64,000 nucleotides of DNA from Nephromyces sp. MM_2019 (lineage: Eukaryota > Apicomplexa > Aconoidasida > Nephromycida): NCBI GenBank assembly GCA_015657535.1, contig JADHZB010000935.1:16303-80302 (forward strand). Direction: 5' to 3'. A program made the position numbers and the translations under genes. This document shows, in pieces, positions 13,344-25,189 of the stretch; the first letter of the stretch is position 1, and every line of letters begins with the position of its first letter. The notes below the pieces were generated by a model that saw nothing but the letters and a program-made list of their open reading frames with translations, ran no database searches and was not told where the DNA came from.

Positions 13344-13943
13344 CGTTGATTGTGTGGTTGAACTCCTTCGAGGTTAAAGATCTATTCAATGTGTGTTTCT
13401 AGGCCATATGTAGAATAAATGGTGTAGTGTGTAGTTCTTTAGATTTAAAATTTCAAATCTCTATATACTTGAAAAAATTATGAGTAGTAGTGCCAAATTC
13501 CCTCAGAAGGGTTGACTGAGTATAGTTGGTTCCTAAATTCTTATGGATTAATTTTATAATTCAAATATTAATTTGTATATTATAAGTAAATTATTTGGTA
13601 GCCTAGATGTATTGTTTCATGTGTTGTGAAGGTTGAGGTAGACTTTCATCTATATTTTGTGAGTGTAAATCAGTCACACCTTTAATAATTATTTCTAATG
13701 TAAAAACCTTATCAAAAAAAATATTAATAACCGTGCAACTCTAAATGTAAAACTCTGTTCAAGCAATTCCCTATGCAAGCTTTTATCTAAGCAAATTTAT
13801 GTAATTCAGTGACTCTGTGTTTAGATCTTCAAGTAAGTTTATGTAATACGTGTGCGAGTAAGTGGTAATAGCAGCAATAAATTATTAATTTTTAATTGAT
13901 GTGGCGGTGCATGAGCCGCTCACCTTGAAAAATCAGTATATGT
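13344..13943. other. 600-bp spacer, no gene seen
   Basis: Stops in all frames. It separates two genes on the same strand and would hold the GCP promoter and the 3' end of the Yos1-like gene. Confidence 0.4.
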
Positions 13944-14177
13944 TTATCCAAACAAAATCTCAATAACAATAAATAATAAGTTAAGAAAAACGAGCGGGAT
14001 ACGTAAGTAACTCCTCACTGAAAAACAAAATAAAGCAAATTGTTGTATTATACCCTCACGCCCAATAACTGGTTTATCAAGGCCATAATGCCTAAGAAAA
14101 CGTTGGGAATTCAGAATACCGGCAGCGTTGAGTAATAATAGGCATGCCTCAAAGAGATTCAATAAATTGAAGCCCAT
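13944..14177 (-). CDS. YOS1: Yos1/IER3IP1-like ER-Golgi membrane protein (77 aa)
   Basis: Small membrane protein of the Yos1/IER3IP1 family, which in yeast and animals works with Yip1/Yif1 in ER-to-Golgi vesicle transport. Length matches the family (about 80 residues). The order is an N-terminal hydrophobic helix (NLFEACLLLLNAAGILN), the conserved QRFLRHYGL segment, a short polar loop, the conserved SVRSYLRIPLVFLN segment and a C-terminal hydrophobic helix ending at EILFG. Start: ATG at 14177; the frame runs a little further upstream only through a TTG. A single exon, unlike most of its neighbours. Confidence 0.9.
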   Translation of the reverse strand: MGFNLLNLFEACLLLLNAAGILNSQRFLRHYGLDKPVIGREGIIQQFALFCFSVRSYLRIPLVFLNLLFIVIEILFG

Positions 14178-14209
14178 AATCAAAGATAGATGAGTTTGAA
14201 GTAAAATGT

Positions 14210-14480
14210 ATTGGTGTATGTGTGGAACGGTGGGTGGATGTTAGTCTATATATATTTATGTGTATATGAGTGTGTGTGTTTGCTTACGAATGTATAGTTT
14301 CGTGTTTGTGTGTTTATGTATGTGTATGTCTGTATCTGTATAAGTATTTGTGTGCATCAGTATGTGTGTGGGTGTGTATCAGAGGGGATGTGGGAGTGTG
14401 TCAATGTAAGGGGATGAGTATGTGTGTATGTGTGTATATATATGTATTTATATATACATATGTGTTTGTGGCTTAAATTT
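14210..14480. repeat. Imperfect GT-rich simple repeat
   Basis: Degenerate (GT)n broken by TATG and TGTATG units over about 270 bp. It lies just upstream of the Yos1-like gene, whose transcription runs the other way, so it may overlap that promoter. Confidence 0.7.
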
Positions 14481-16828
14481 GATTGTTTACGTTAGGTGAT
14501 TAAAATTCGTAATAAAATATCGGGTTTGTATAGGTATGTGAAAATATTATTACTGAAAATCTATTTAAATAAGTTTTAGATAAAATTTAAAATATGCTTG
14601 TGTATGTTTGTCTGTGATTGCATAGGTGAGGAAATTTTGTCTGTCGAAATTATGTGAATTAGATTTAGAATAAAATCAAAGAGTACATGTATGCAAGGGA
14701 AAAATATATCGAAATTATTTAGACAAGGGTTAGAATGAAATTAAGGTGTGTGTGTGTGTATGTTTGTATGTGTGTGTGTGTGTTTATTAGCTTATTATTA
14801 TTCGTTAATATATGCATTAAAATTATGTGAATTAAATTTGTTGTAAAATATGAACAATTTGAGCAAATTTGTGTATTTTATGAGATAATGTGTAATTAAC
14901 TAATTTGTGCAAGTTATGAAATAAAAAACTTATAATGTGTGTGTGGTATTTAGATGTTGCTAAATGGGTGCATCTTATGTATATTAAATGACGATTAAAG
15001 ATGTGCTCATCTATTCACATTGGGTTGTATGAAAGTCTCATTGTTTGGAAATTGATTTAAACATATCTAGAATTCAAAATGTAAATTAAAAGAAGCATGA
15101 GTGTGTATTTTAAGAATTTTATGTTGATAACAGCTGCAAATTTGTAAAAGCATAAATAAATGAACCTACTTATAGTTACTTATGAACTGCTTTAACGTTT
15201 CTTTAATTTTTACCCAATTCGAACAAAATTTAATTTAAATTTCACAAACACATACAAATACACTCAAAATAATACACGCAAAATAATACACACATATACA
15301 CAAACCAATATATATCCGTATGTGCAAACACAAAGATGAATTGCACACAATTGTAGACGCATGTTTTATTGTTTATTGCTTAGCTATTAATAAATTTTTA
15401 TAATGTAGAATTAGTAATAATGTATTGAAAGTATATGATGGAGGATTTTCAATAAATTTAGAATAATTTTAGACATATAAGATGTGTGCTATGTATGTGT
15501 AACACTTCAAAAAAACTTTTACTTACAGTTTCAAGGGTATATCTATACATTTTGTATTAATATAAAATATGTGCAAATACAGAAAATATAACTCTGAAAC
15601 CATTAATATATGTTTGCATAAACATACATAGATTCTCTATTAATTAAACAAGAGATTATAAGATAAAGATTATATATAGTAGTTAGAACTAGTAGTAGAT
15701 TATTCAAGATAATCATGATGCACACAAACTCAAGCTAAGCAAGTAACAAGATAAGTATATATGAATTCAAGCTTCTGCATTTCAATTTGTGTATAAAGTA
15801 ATTCTTAATGATGGCGATTTAAACTGAGTTAAGCTGTGCTGTTTTAAAAAATTAAAAAATTGAGCGAATTTGTGTGTGCATAAAAAATTAAAGAAAATTT
15901 TTGCAAATTAAAATAAAACGTTTTATTCCTCTCGTATGATGGCTAGTATGTGTTATTGTGTGTTTATGTGGGTATTTGTAATTGTATTTTTGTGACCAGT
16001 GTTTGTGAGTGTGTAAATAAAGCAATCGTTGGGAAATACTTATAAACCATAACAAAGGGTTGAGGAATAAATATTAAATGATAGTGAGCAAACAATTTTT
16101 AGGTTTAGTTTATAATATTTAAATGTTACAAGTAGTAAAATATATATAGGCCCAAATATTTGGATAGCGACATTCTATAACTAAATATATATTTAGAGAA
16201 TTATTCATGTGTGTGTACGCAGTGCTGAGCAAAAAGATTATTGTGAATAATTTATACACAACTAGTGAGGATCTGTGCTCTATGTTGTCTGTAAAATAAA
16301 AATATAAGAGTTCACTCAGATGGAAACAATAATCACTTCATTTCTCGAGGAGCTTTAAATAAGATTATGTTTATATTTTTATAATTATGTGAAGGATAAG
16401 TAAGCATGTGTGCGTGTGTTATGAAAAGTATATAAGTGTGGGTGTACTTATGATTTTATTTTTTGAGTCGTGTATTTTACAAATGTGTATAGGTCTTATG
16501 TGTTAGGGTTTTTTACATGTGCTAAAAAGTGTGTTGTACATGTTTTGCTCTATGTTTAAAATATAGATAGTCATAATACATGTGTTAGATGGATGAGTGT
16601 GAACTTGTGTGTATTGTAGGAGGATGTGTGTTGTATGAATTAATTAACTGATTGTCTAAATTTAACTTTCCTAGTATACAGATTTTCTAGTAATTTTAAT
16701 ATTAAATGTCACTCTTTAATTCCCTCTAAATGAAGAAATTTTTGAGGCTGGTGTAACAATTAGCTTTTCAAAGATTGTTATGCTTGCTAGTAAGCTGTCA
16801 TAAATTGGTGTTGCCTAATGTTTATGTA

Positions 16829-16884
16829 TGTAGAATTCTTTCAAATAATTATTTGATGTAGAATTCTTTCAAATTGTTATTTGA
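16829..16884. repeat. 28-bp tandem duplication with 16-bp palindrome
   Basis: Two adjacent 28-bp copies, 16829-16856 and 16857-16884, differ at two positions. Each ends in an inverted repeat: TCAAATAATTATTTGA is perfect in the first copy and imperfect in the second (TCAAATTGTTATTTGA). It lies about 250 bp beyond the stop codon of the AP2 gene. Confidence 0.8.
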
Positions 16885-17127
16885 TGTATAAAGTCCAAAT
16901 ATATATAATTCTTATATCTGATTGTGTGTGTAAGCTGTTAAGGCTAGCTGATATAATAATCTTTAAGCGTATGTGTAGCCTAATACATTTTAAACCACCA
17001 TTTTAATTTTTCAAATTTTCAAATAAATATCTGTGCTTGTAATAATTATTATCGTTCTAGGTTTACTGGTTAGTTTTATAATGCTAGCTCAATGTTTGAG
17101 TGGAAGGAATGTCGGAAATCTTAGTAA

Positions 17128-19968
17128 TTAGTCTGTGGCTATAGCTGTACCCAGATTATTGATATTTATATTTTTATTGTTGTTATTTGCATCCTCATCA
17201 TTTCGTTTCAAGCCCTTAATTCTATTAAGTAAACTATTTTGTGTCGAAGATGATTCATTGTGTGAACTATTAGGCATTTCTTGGTGTGAGTTGAGGGAAT
17301 TGACATATTCAAATTTGTTATCAGATTTGATATAGCTTTTTGATAAATGTGTAGTAGCATCGTTTGAACTGTCTTGTTGTGAGGAACATTTAGTTGAAAA
17401 AGAGGAGTAAGCTAGATTTGGAGTTTGGCTATTGCTGTTTGAATAATTATCCATCAAAGCCTTACCTAATAAACTAAAAGATAATTCACTTTTATTTTTC
17501 ATGTTTACATAGGGTCGTACACCATCTAACATAAATGAAGTTGGTGATAAATTGGGATTATTATTCATGAGTGTGGTGGGTGTTATGCTTTCTTGGCGTG
17601 TAGAAGATGATGGGTAATTTATGTGTAGGCCCTTTTCTTTAAGCTCACGAGCAAACATAATAGCCATATGTTTAGCTAAATTATAACCAGTTTTTATAAA
17701 AAAATAGTTGGCTGTGAGTTTATTGTTTTCATTATAATATGAAATATAAAATGCTAGTTTGGTACGATCATAGTTGATACCTCTGGGTAAATCTGAAAAT
17801 TCTAGTTCTAATACTGGAGATGATGGATCAAGTATGAATGGTGAGAAGAGTATCTTTGGTTGTTGTTGTGGTTTTTCCTGTTTAGTTTGTGGTGTGTCTG
17901 GTACTTGGTGTGTTGTTGCAGGAGTGTTTCCTTTGTTATCAGGGTTATGCTTTAGCATTGGCGTTGGTTGGCAACTTTGGTGAGGTGTTTTTCTATACCT
18001 CTTTAATGTAAATTTATTATTATCATTGAAATTGGGTGAAGAAATAGTCCTAGATTTAGAGTCAAGGGTAAAGTCATCTAATGAATCTAATTTTGCAGAG
18101 CTTAAATCAGGTGTAAGTTCGAAAGATTTCTTTGGTGAGCCCATTTCTTGGATAGATAGAGTGTTGAGTTTTCTCCTCTGTTTTCTACAGGCTATAGCTA
18201 ATCTTCTAGCACAATCATAACTCATACCATCCTTACCTACTTTAAATGTGACGGTTTGTTCCTCACCAGAATCATCTAACCAACTTGATTTCCAGGCATT
18301 ATCTTGAAATACAACACCAGGTATACGGCTACCTACTTGACCTGATAATTCGAGTTTTTGCCTCTGCTCCATAGCCTTCTTCTTAGCACCATCATCTCCA
18401 TATTTGGATACACTGAAAGATTTCAGGCAAGCAACACCAGTTGAATTACACCACTGTGTACACCAAGCTTTATTGACAGAGCTATAACTTATTCCACGTA
18501 TCAAATTTTTCGAATTGGGTGAGTTTTGCGCCCGATGTTTCTGGGCTGATTTTTTTTGTGTTTCTTTGTTGAGTGTGCCCTCTTCATTCTGGTGTTGTTC
18601 AAGCATAGTTTCTCTCCATTTCATAGCCATTGATCTTGCATCCTGCACAGTACCATATTGACGTGTTGAGAAGGTTTTATACTTCTTACCCTGTGAGGTT
18701 TTAATGAATGCAACTATAGTTTGTCTCGCTCTATTGAAATAGATGCCTTGAGAATTAGGTGATGAGGTGTGTGTGTATAAATCTTCTGGAGAGTCTTCAA
18801 ATTGTAAACTTGAGTTTAGGTTTGGTGAATCTGAGGGGCTAAGATTTGTGAAATGTGGGGATTGTTGATTAGACTCTATTGGTGAGTCCTGTATATCAGG
18901 ATATTCATAGTGGTCGTTATATTCTTCCTTTGGAGATAGGTTGGAGTCATTAGATAATTTGAATGAAGCGTATGGTGGAATTGCACCACGAAATTTTTCA
19001 TTTGGAGGTGTTGAATTCTTATTGTTATTTCCTATTGAAGAGAATTCATCCTTCAATTTAGGGGAGGCCTTAATTACTCCCCTCAAATTGTATTTCGGTG
19101 ATGATTTGAGGTTAGGTGGTGAATCCATATTTGAAGTAGTGTTTTTTTCACATATGGAATGTTGTACTGGAGAAGACTCGATTGATTTTACACCAATAAT
19201 GATTTCCATTTCATTGGTATTTCTATGTTTTCTTTCATTGCGGTTTGTACGTAATTCGGGTATTTGTTTCTCAATCTCCTGACGATATTCAATGGCCATC
19301 TTTCTTGCCTCTTCACATCCATATAAGCTTACCTTGAAAGCTTTTTTCCTATTTCTACCCTGATCGGTCCACCAAGCTGTCCAACTCCTATCACTTGGAC
19401 AATAACACACCCCCTTAACCTTATCTTCAGTGTGTAGTTTCTCGTTATTGTTATTTTCTTGGAATGGATTTTCATAGGTAAACTGTGGTGAATCATCTGA
19501 ATTATATTCATGCATTTCTAGAGCGTTGAGAAGCATCATCTCATCAGAGCTTTTAACACTAGTGTTTGTAACATCGATTTTATGGTCCGAGTTGTGTGGA
19601 GAATCAGTAGTTGTATTCATGGTTAGTAATTCATCCTCTCCTTTGATATGGAAATCATTTAATTTGTCTTCCAAAGATTTGTCAGGAATAGTCATGTTGG
19701 GTGAATCCGAATATTCAACAAATTGGAATTCAATAGGCCCTGTGTTATATCCTTTAAGATTTTCTTTGGCAGTATCTGTGACTTCATCAAAGCTGCGATT
19801 ACTCAACCCATCTAATTGCTTTTCGTCTTCATACTCATTGGTGCTTTCACTTTCATTCAAGGATATGCTTGTTATTACCATTTGTTTGTATTCTCCATCT
19901 TTTCTCTCCGGATTCGTCCCTGTGGAGAAAGATGTAACTTGAGGGGTATTTAATTCAAAGATAGCCAT
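17128..19968 (-). CDS. ApiAP2 protein with five AP2 domains (946 aa)
   Basis: DNA-binding regulator of the apicomplexan AP2 family, expected in the nucleus. Five AP2-like domains can be read: ~184-236 (GVCYCPSDRSWTAWW ... ARKMAIEYR), ~405-458 (GIYFNRARQTIVAF ... ARSMAMKWRE), ~490-542 (GISYSSVNKAWCTQW ... KKKAMEQRQ), ~548-600 (GVVFQDNAWKSSW ... CARRLAIACRK) and ~727-780 (GINYDRTKLAFYISYY ... AKHMAIMFARE). The first and third keep the W-x-W pattern best; the fifth is the most divergent. Linkers are Ser/Asn-rich with many SP sites (SPN, SPK, SPP), suggesting proline-directed phosphorylation. The 2.8 kb frame is a single exon among intron-rich genes. The start is the first ATG after upstream stops. 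It is flanked upstream by an unusually long 5.2 kb gap. Confidence 0.93.
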   Translation of the reverse strand: MAIFELNTPQVTSFSTGTNPERKDGEYKQMVITSISLNESESTNEYEDEKQLDGLSNRSFDEVTDTAKENLKGYNTGPIEFQFVEYSDSPNMTIPDKSLEDKLNDFHIKGEDELLTMNTTTDSPHNSDHKIDVTNTSVKSSDEMMLLNALEMHEYNSDDSPQFTYENPFQENNNNEKLHTEDKVKGVCYCPSDRSWTAWWTDQGRNRKKAFKVSLYGCEEARKMAIEYRQEIEKQIPELRTNRNERKHRNTNEMEIIIGVKSIESSPVQHSICEKNTTSNMDSPPNLKSSPKYNLRGVIKASPKLKDEFSSIGNNNKNSTPPNEKFRGAIPPYASFKLSNDSNLSPKEEYNDHYEYPDIQDSPIESNQQSPHFTNLSPSDSPNLNSSLQFEDSPEDLYTHTSSPNSQGIYFNRARQTIVAFIKTSQGKKYKTFSTRQYGTVQDARSMAMKWRETMLEQHQNEEGTLNKETQKKSAQKHRAQNSPNSKNLIRGISYSSVNKAWCTQWCNSTGVACLKSFSVSKYGDDGAKKKAMEQRQKLELSGQVGSRIPGVVFQDNAWKSSWLDDSGEEQTVTFKVGKDGMSYDCARRLAIACRKQRRKLNTLSIQEMGSPKKSFELTPDLSSAKLDSLDDFTLDSKSRTISSPNFNDNNKFTLKRYRKTPHQSCQPTPMLKHNPDNKGNTPATTHQVPDTPQTKQEKPQQQPKILFSPFILDPSSPVLELEFSDLPRGINYDRTKLAFYISYYNENNKLTANYFFIKTGYNLAKHMAIMFARELKEKGLHINYPSSSTRQESITPTTLMNNNPNLSPTSFMLDGVRPYVNMKNKSELSFSLLGKALMDNYSNSNSQTPNLAYSSFSTKCSSQQDSSNDATTHLSKSYIKSDNKFEYVNSLNSHQEMPNSSHNESSSTQNSLLNRIKGLKRNDEDANNNNKNININNLGTAIATD

Positions 19969-22900
19969 TTTGTTTTTAATAAGTCTTGAAAGGGTTGTTT
20001 ATTTCTGATATCTCATTAATTATTTTCAAGTGTTAATAATTGTTGAATGGAGCTAATATATATTTAAAGGATTCCTGATGCCTGATATCAGATTGACTGT
20101 CGTTAAATTTTAAGTGTGGGTGATTGCCGAGGTTAAACTTTTTAGCGGATAATATAAGCTCCAATTATGTTTATTGGTTTGCTATACGGGTGGATCGTGC
20201 TAGGTTATTATGGTATAAAAAACCGTGGGGTTCTCAAAAGGATTCTATGAGGCTTTCTTGTCGAATATATCAAACCTTGTAGATGAAATATATGATCTCA
20301 GGTAGAGAGTAACAGTATCGAGTTTGCAAAGTTGTATGATAGGTGTTCAAGGTTATAGTAACAAGCTTATATCCCCTTATAGATGAGTTACACGAGGCCA
20401 AGTAAAATATTATTTTAGTTTAACTATACACACCTTGTAACAGGGTTATATAATAATAGCGGTAAAGTTGCGATAAATGTTTTGAATATCCCAATTCAAC
20501 TTCAATCAAGAAAAGTTGGCTTGGTATAAGTATATGTTTAAACTGTTGAATGCTCGCTTATGTACAATTTAGAGATTATATTAGCTATACATAGTTAGTA
20601 GTAGGAGGTTACCACTATGCTTAATGTAGTACCACCATATATTAAGCTTATCTCATCCTTAAGAGCGGATTGGGACTACTCCCATAAATTCTTAATGGAA
20701 GTTCTGACAATTAATAATATGTGAATTTATGTGTAGGGTAGTAAAGGGAGAAGAAGAAGGTATATGTGTTTGTATAATAAAGATTAGGTCAGTGAGTGTG
20801 GGTAATATGGGTAAGGTTAGTCTGTGAGTGATGCTGGTTAAATTTGTGAATATATGTTATGGATCATATGGTTATTGAATATCTTTAGGTGGATTGTATT
20901 TCTAAAAAAGGGGATGCGTGTTTGTAAATGATCTGGTATATGTTATTTATAATAAAAATTCAAAGGATTGTGTGTAATAGGAATTTTTGAATAGATTTGT
21001 TAAGAGGTGTGTATAACTGGAGTTTGTGTGTGAGGTTACCGTATAAAAGATGTAAGGTTTGTGTGCTTTATGTTTATATGTCTGTATTTAACATTACTGT
21101 TTATAAATCAAAATTTGGGATGATATCGAAAAAGAAAATTTGGGTTGTCTCGTTTCTAAGATTAATTTAATGTAATTAGATAGTTCGGATTTAATATTAT
21201 TTGAAGAAGATTATTTGAGTAATTATCTAGTTCATAAATCTAAGGTGAATATATAGTATTGCCACAATTGTGGATAATCGGAGGTCTTGGATGATTATTT
21301 TGGTAATTTCATGCTAATTGAATATATTTTTAACAAAACTAATAAATCGGTTTAGGTAAGATAATAAATGATAGAAATTTTATATATGAATGCTTACTAA
21401 TTTTAAGAAGATGTGATGTGTGTGTGTGTGTGTTGTGCAACAAAATTTATAAAAAAGTGGTGTTTGTATGTGTTAATGTTTGATAATTTACCTAGATGAC
21501 GTTAAGTTATAGTAAATGGGTGGGTGTTTTTTTGAGGATTGTAAATAAGATGTGTTTAATGTGTAGATTTTGTGATTTAAAAGAATATTTAGAAGAAACG
21601 GTCATTTATGCGTGCTTTGGTGGTATTAAATATATAACTTGATTATACATATTAAGTGTTATATGATATGTAACATGATGAAATGCTCTAATCTTGAAGT
21701 TTGAGATATTTAATTTTCGCTTTTAGTGCAATTCAACAAAGGGGGTGGTGGGTTGAATTTGATAACAGCGATAATTAAACATTATACACCAACAATAACA
21801 GATAGTTAGTTACTGCTGCTGGTGTAATGTATAAATAATGATTGGGAATATCTTGGAGCGCGAAATCGTGAGTATTGTGTATTTAACCTATTCAGATTAA
21901 TTTTGGGTCTATGTGTGCGTTTCCAAAGCTTACGTTTTGAGCTACGAGTTTGCTTGCATGACTGGTTAAAACACTTGTGTGAGGTGGTGTGGCGCAAGTA
22001 ATCCAATGTGTGTTAGAGGTTCTGTGCTTTTATCTAGGTTTCAAGATGCGTGGTAGAATATAACATGTGCAGTGGCAGGCTAGTATTTGATGTGTGAATT
22101 CAGTATGTACTATAGAAATTCAGCATTAATGAGAAATTCGGCATGTGTTGTAGAAACTGAATATACGAAAATAGAACGTTGTGAAATCAATTGGCACGAG
22201 CTCAAAAGCTGGATGCTTATAAATTGTTTTTATGATCATAATGCATAGCTAACAATGTCTACATTAACTAAGGCATCTGTAGCTTTAAGTGATAAAAGGG
22301 TGCGTCTGTGTTCTTTACTTCCCATAGGAAATTCTAAATATAGCAAGAAAAAGTCTCTCAGTTTGTTAATCTATAATTTTGTGTTAATAATGTTGGGGCA
22401 TTTTAAACTAATGTAGCATCTTTCTGTTATTTATATCATAAGGCACATTCAACAATTAGTTTAGTTTAATGTTTGTTTAAACCAGTCAAGTTTTGAATAA
22501 GATAAATTTTAACAAGTGAATATTATAAATGTCTAAAAGGGTGTACTGAACTTGGTTCATAGTTTCAAGTCATTCGATTGTACTTATTAATGCCAATAGT
22601 TTGTATAGTTTGTATGCTTAATTATAGAAACCATTAAGAGTTTAAGATAATATTCTAAAATTCAATTCAGCAGATTCAAATCCTTTAGTTGAGTAAAATA
22701 AAAGACCTATTATTTGTCTATGTTTTAACATTGCAAAGGGTGTGTTATTATACATAATAGAATTCAAATTTATACATTAAACCCATTAAATTCCTAATTA
22801 CTTCATTTAGCAATAATGTCAAAAAAATTATGCAACAAATTACAGGCTTAAGGGTGTACTCAGTTTATTATTATATATATTGTATTTTGTATATTAGATA

Positions 22901-25167
22901 ATTCAAAAGAAATATATTTGATGAGATGTGGAATGAATTGAAGGTATTTTTATCGTTGCCTACCCTTTTGGTACTTGTAGGTGCAGTCTACCACTTTTGA
23001 TTCAAATTGAAAAAAATAAAAGTAAAAAGTTTTATTCAAAAGAAGAATTAAAGTTATTCTTACTGAGCAAAGTTGAGAGGAAGTTGAATTAATGATTTGT
23101 TAAAGGAATAATAAGCTTTATTTAGAATGATTAATATTATTAAAATTTCGAATGGAAAAGTATTCTATTAATCTTATATAATTTTATGACCATGTGCACT
23201 GAATAATAAGAGGTTTGATATATATCAATAATTGTGGCTGAAAAAATCATATATGTCCAGAGATGTTAAGTGAAGATCAGTCACGAGATAACTAATTAAT
23301 ATAAACTAAAAAGAAGACTTATGTTTACCTATAATTCGTTATGAATTTTTGTGTAATTCAGATATTTTTTTATCTTATTTTATTAATAATTAGGTTAACA
23401 TCAAATTATCTTGATTTTTTTAATCTTATGATAAAACAAGTTTACAAGATACATCGTTATTATTGTAATGAAGGGGAAGTAAATATAAACAGCCAGCTCT
23501 AAATGTGATCGTAACTAGCACATTGTGTGATTATTGCAATAGTGTAGCATGAATAACCAATTGCTAATTTAACATGAGTAGCATACTGCAAAGTGTTTTT
23601 GCTCTAACTTATTGGTAAAATTACTGCCTATTAAGTGATTAATAAAAATAACTATGGTGCAGCAAAGTTTATTCACCACACAGTCAGTAAATATGAATAA
23701 GCTAATGATTATTAAAAAAATAGTACACCCCATAGAGTTACACCCCAATAACAGATAGGGGGCAGAGTGTTTAATTGAATAATTAATTCTTTAAATTGAT
23801 GAAAGCAATATATATTTTAGAATGGAAGACAGTCATCCTATTATGTAATTATAATACTAATTGCTGATAAACTAGTAATGAGGCCTAAAATAATTAAAAA
23901 TTTAGGCTACTGGCTAAGTTAACATTAATGTGTGAGTAGAAAATCAATTGATAGGGGTGGGGTGGGGTGGGGTAAGTGATGTAAAAATGTTCAATGTTTG
24001 TAAAAAGTACTAAGGTTTCTTGGTTTTTAAAGAAGCTAATCTAATTAATTTAAATTTTAGTTACTTTTTGTGGTTTTTTGTCATGATAAAATTACCAATT
24101 TGGTTTCCAATAATGGATGTATGGTTAGTTAATAATTGATAACAAATTTTCAGCTAGAAGCGTTAAAGTTAAGCTCAAATTTTTATGAATCATAGATCAG
24201 TAATAACTGATCTGTTAGTAGCTCGTGATTAAAATTGGTTTACTTTTTTTAATTAGTTCCCAATTGTGATCAGAGCACTTATAAATCTTTTGAAGACACT
24301 TTTAGATCATATGTTTTCGAGAGTGTGTGTGTGTATAAATTAGGTGGCTTCCTTGAGATTACTAATTATTACTTGAAATCGGTAACTAATACAAAATAGT
24401 TTAGTACACTTATCTGGGTTTAAATAAATATATCTACAAATTTAGGTTGTTAGGGATGAAATAATTTACAAGTTAGAAAAACTTTGATAAAAATTTTAGC
24501 ACTTTCACAATAAATTTGCATGAAGTATGAACTTGCGAATGCTATGGATAAACAGTTCTATACATTTATATTCAATTGCAATTAATAAGAGTTTCAAAAC
24601 AGGACACAAAATTTACACTAGATTAACTCTCACATGTCATAGCCCTGTGTAGTATTTTTTATTCATGTAAAATATTGTAAATATTACATAAACTCTATTT
24701 TAATAATTTTTTAATACTTCATCTTACTCATACACTAAATTAATTAACAATTTAGCTTGGAATAAGTATGAGTCCAGTATCAATATAAAACTCGAACTTC
24801 GCAACCCAGCATATTCACTCGATAAATTCTACTTCATTAGAAATCGCATAAAAATAATTTAGACTAAACTTTTTATCCTCGTAATCTTAGCTAACAGACT
24901 GTGAGCAATCAATTGACATCATGCCTATCTCTAGATAACACATTCAGGTATAAACTACAATACAATGCTTATTAATAAATTTGGTCATTTAAAGCTAGTG
25001 ATGAATAAATAGCAAATGATTAACTAGAGTGTAAACATGTGTGAAAAGATTGTATGTAGCTTCAGAATAATTTTTGAAATAATTTCATATTTAAAACATA
25101 ATTTTTTGTAAAAATTTAGTTTTCTAAGCATTATCTTGCCTTTTTAATTCTCTCATATTCAAATGAA
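19969..25167. other. 5.2 kb divergent intergenic region
   Basis: Lies between two divergently transcribed genes, the AP2 regulator and the La-like protein. No gene-length frame was recognised. It holds a short (GT)n at 21416-21432, a four-tract G-rich element at 23954-23972, and a 24-codon ATG frame at 22926-23000 with a hydrophobic translation. Large upstream regions are typical of regulated genes, but no defined promoter motif can be assigned. Confidence 0.5.
23954..23972 (+). promoter_or_regulatory. G-quadruplex candidate (four GGGG tracts)
   Basis: The sequence GGGGTGGGGTGGGGTGGGG has four runs of four G separated by single T loops, the most stable class of predicted intramolecular quadruplex. 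It stands out in ~28% GC DNA. It lies 1.2 kb upstream of the La-like gene and 4 kb upstream of the AP2 gene. A regulatory role is inference only. Confidence 0.6.
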
Positions 25168-25189
25168 ATGGATTCTCAAAATAAGTTGA
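25163..25189 (+). promoter_or_regulatory. Overlapping 8-codon uORF at the La-like start
   Basis: An ATG 5 nt before the chosen start opens a different frame (ATG AAA TGG ...) that ends at TGA, 25187-25189, inside the main coding sequence. Initiation there would compete with the main start codon at 25168, which lies within ATGAAATGG. Confidence 0.5.

Larger units (their letters stand above)
14178..17127. other. Intergenic region rich in GT microsatellite
   Basis: No gene recognised. The top strand is GT-rich at 14210-14480, 14741-14785 and 15955-16015, and shows imperfect TGTGTATG-type motifs at many places to 16640; CA-rich DNA occurs at 15240-15350. The 68-codon frame at 14270-14476 is only translated repeat (alternating V/C/Y). 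A 28-bp tandem duplication is listed separately. Confidence 0.5.

Noticed and set aside
14270..14476. 68-aa Cys/Val/Tyr-rich frame
   Set aside because: It is translated imperfect GT repeat; no homologue-like pattern.
17135..19942. Several plus-strand frames opposite the AP2 gene
   Set aside because: All are antisense to a clear five-domain protein.
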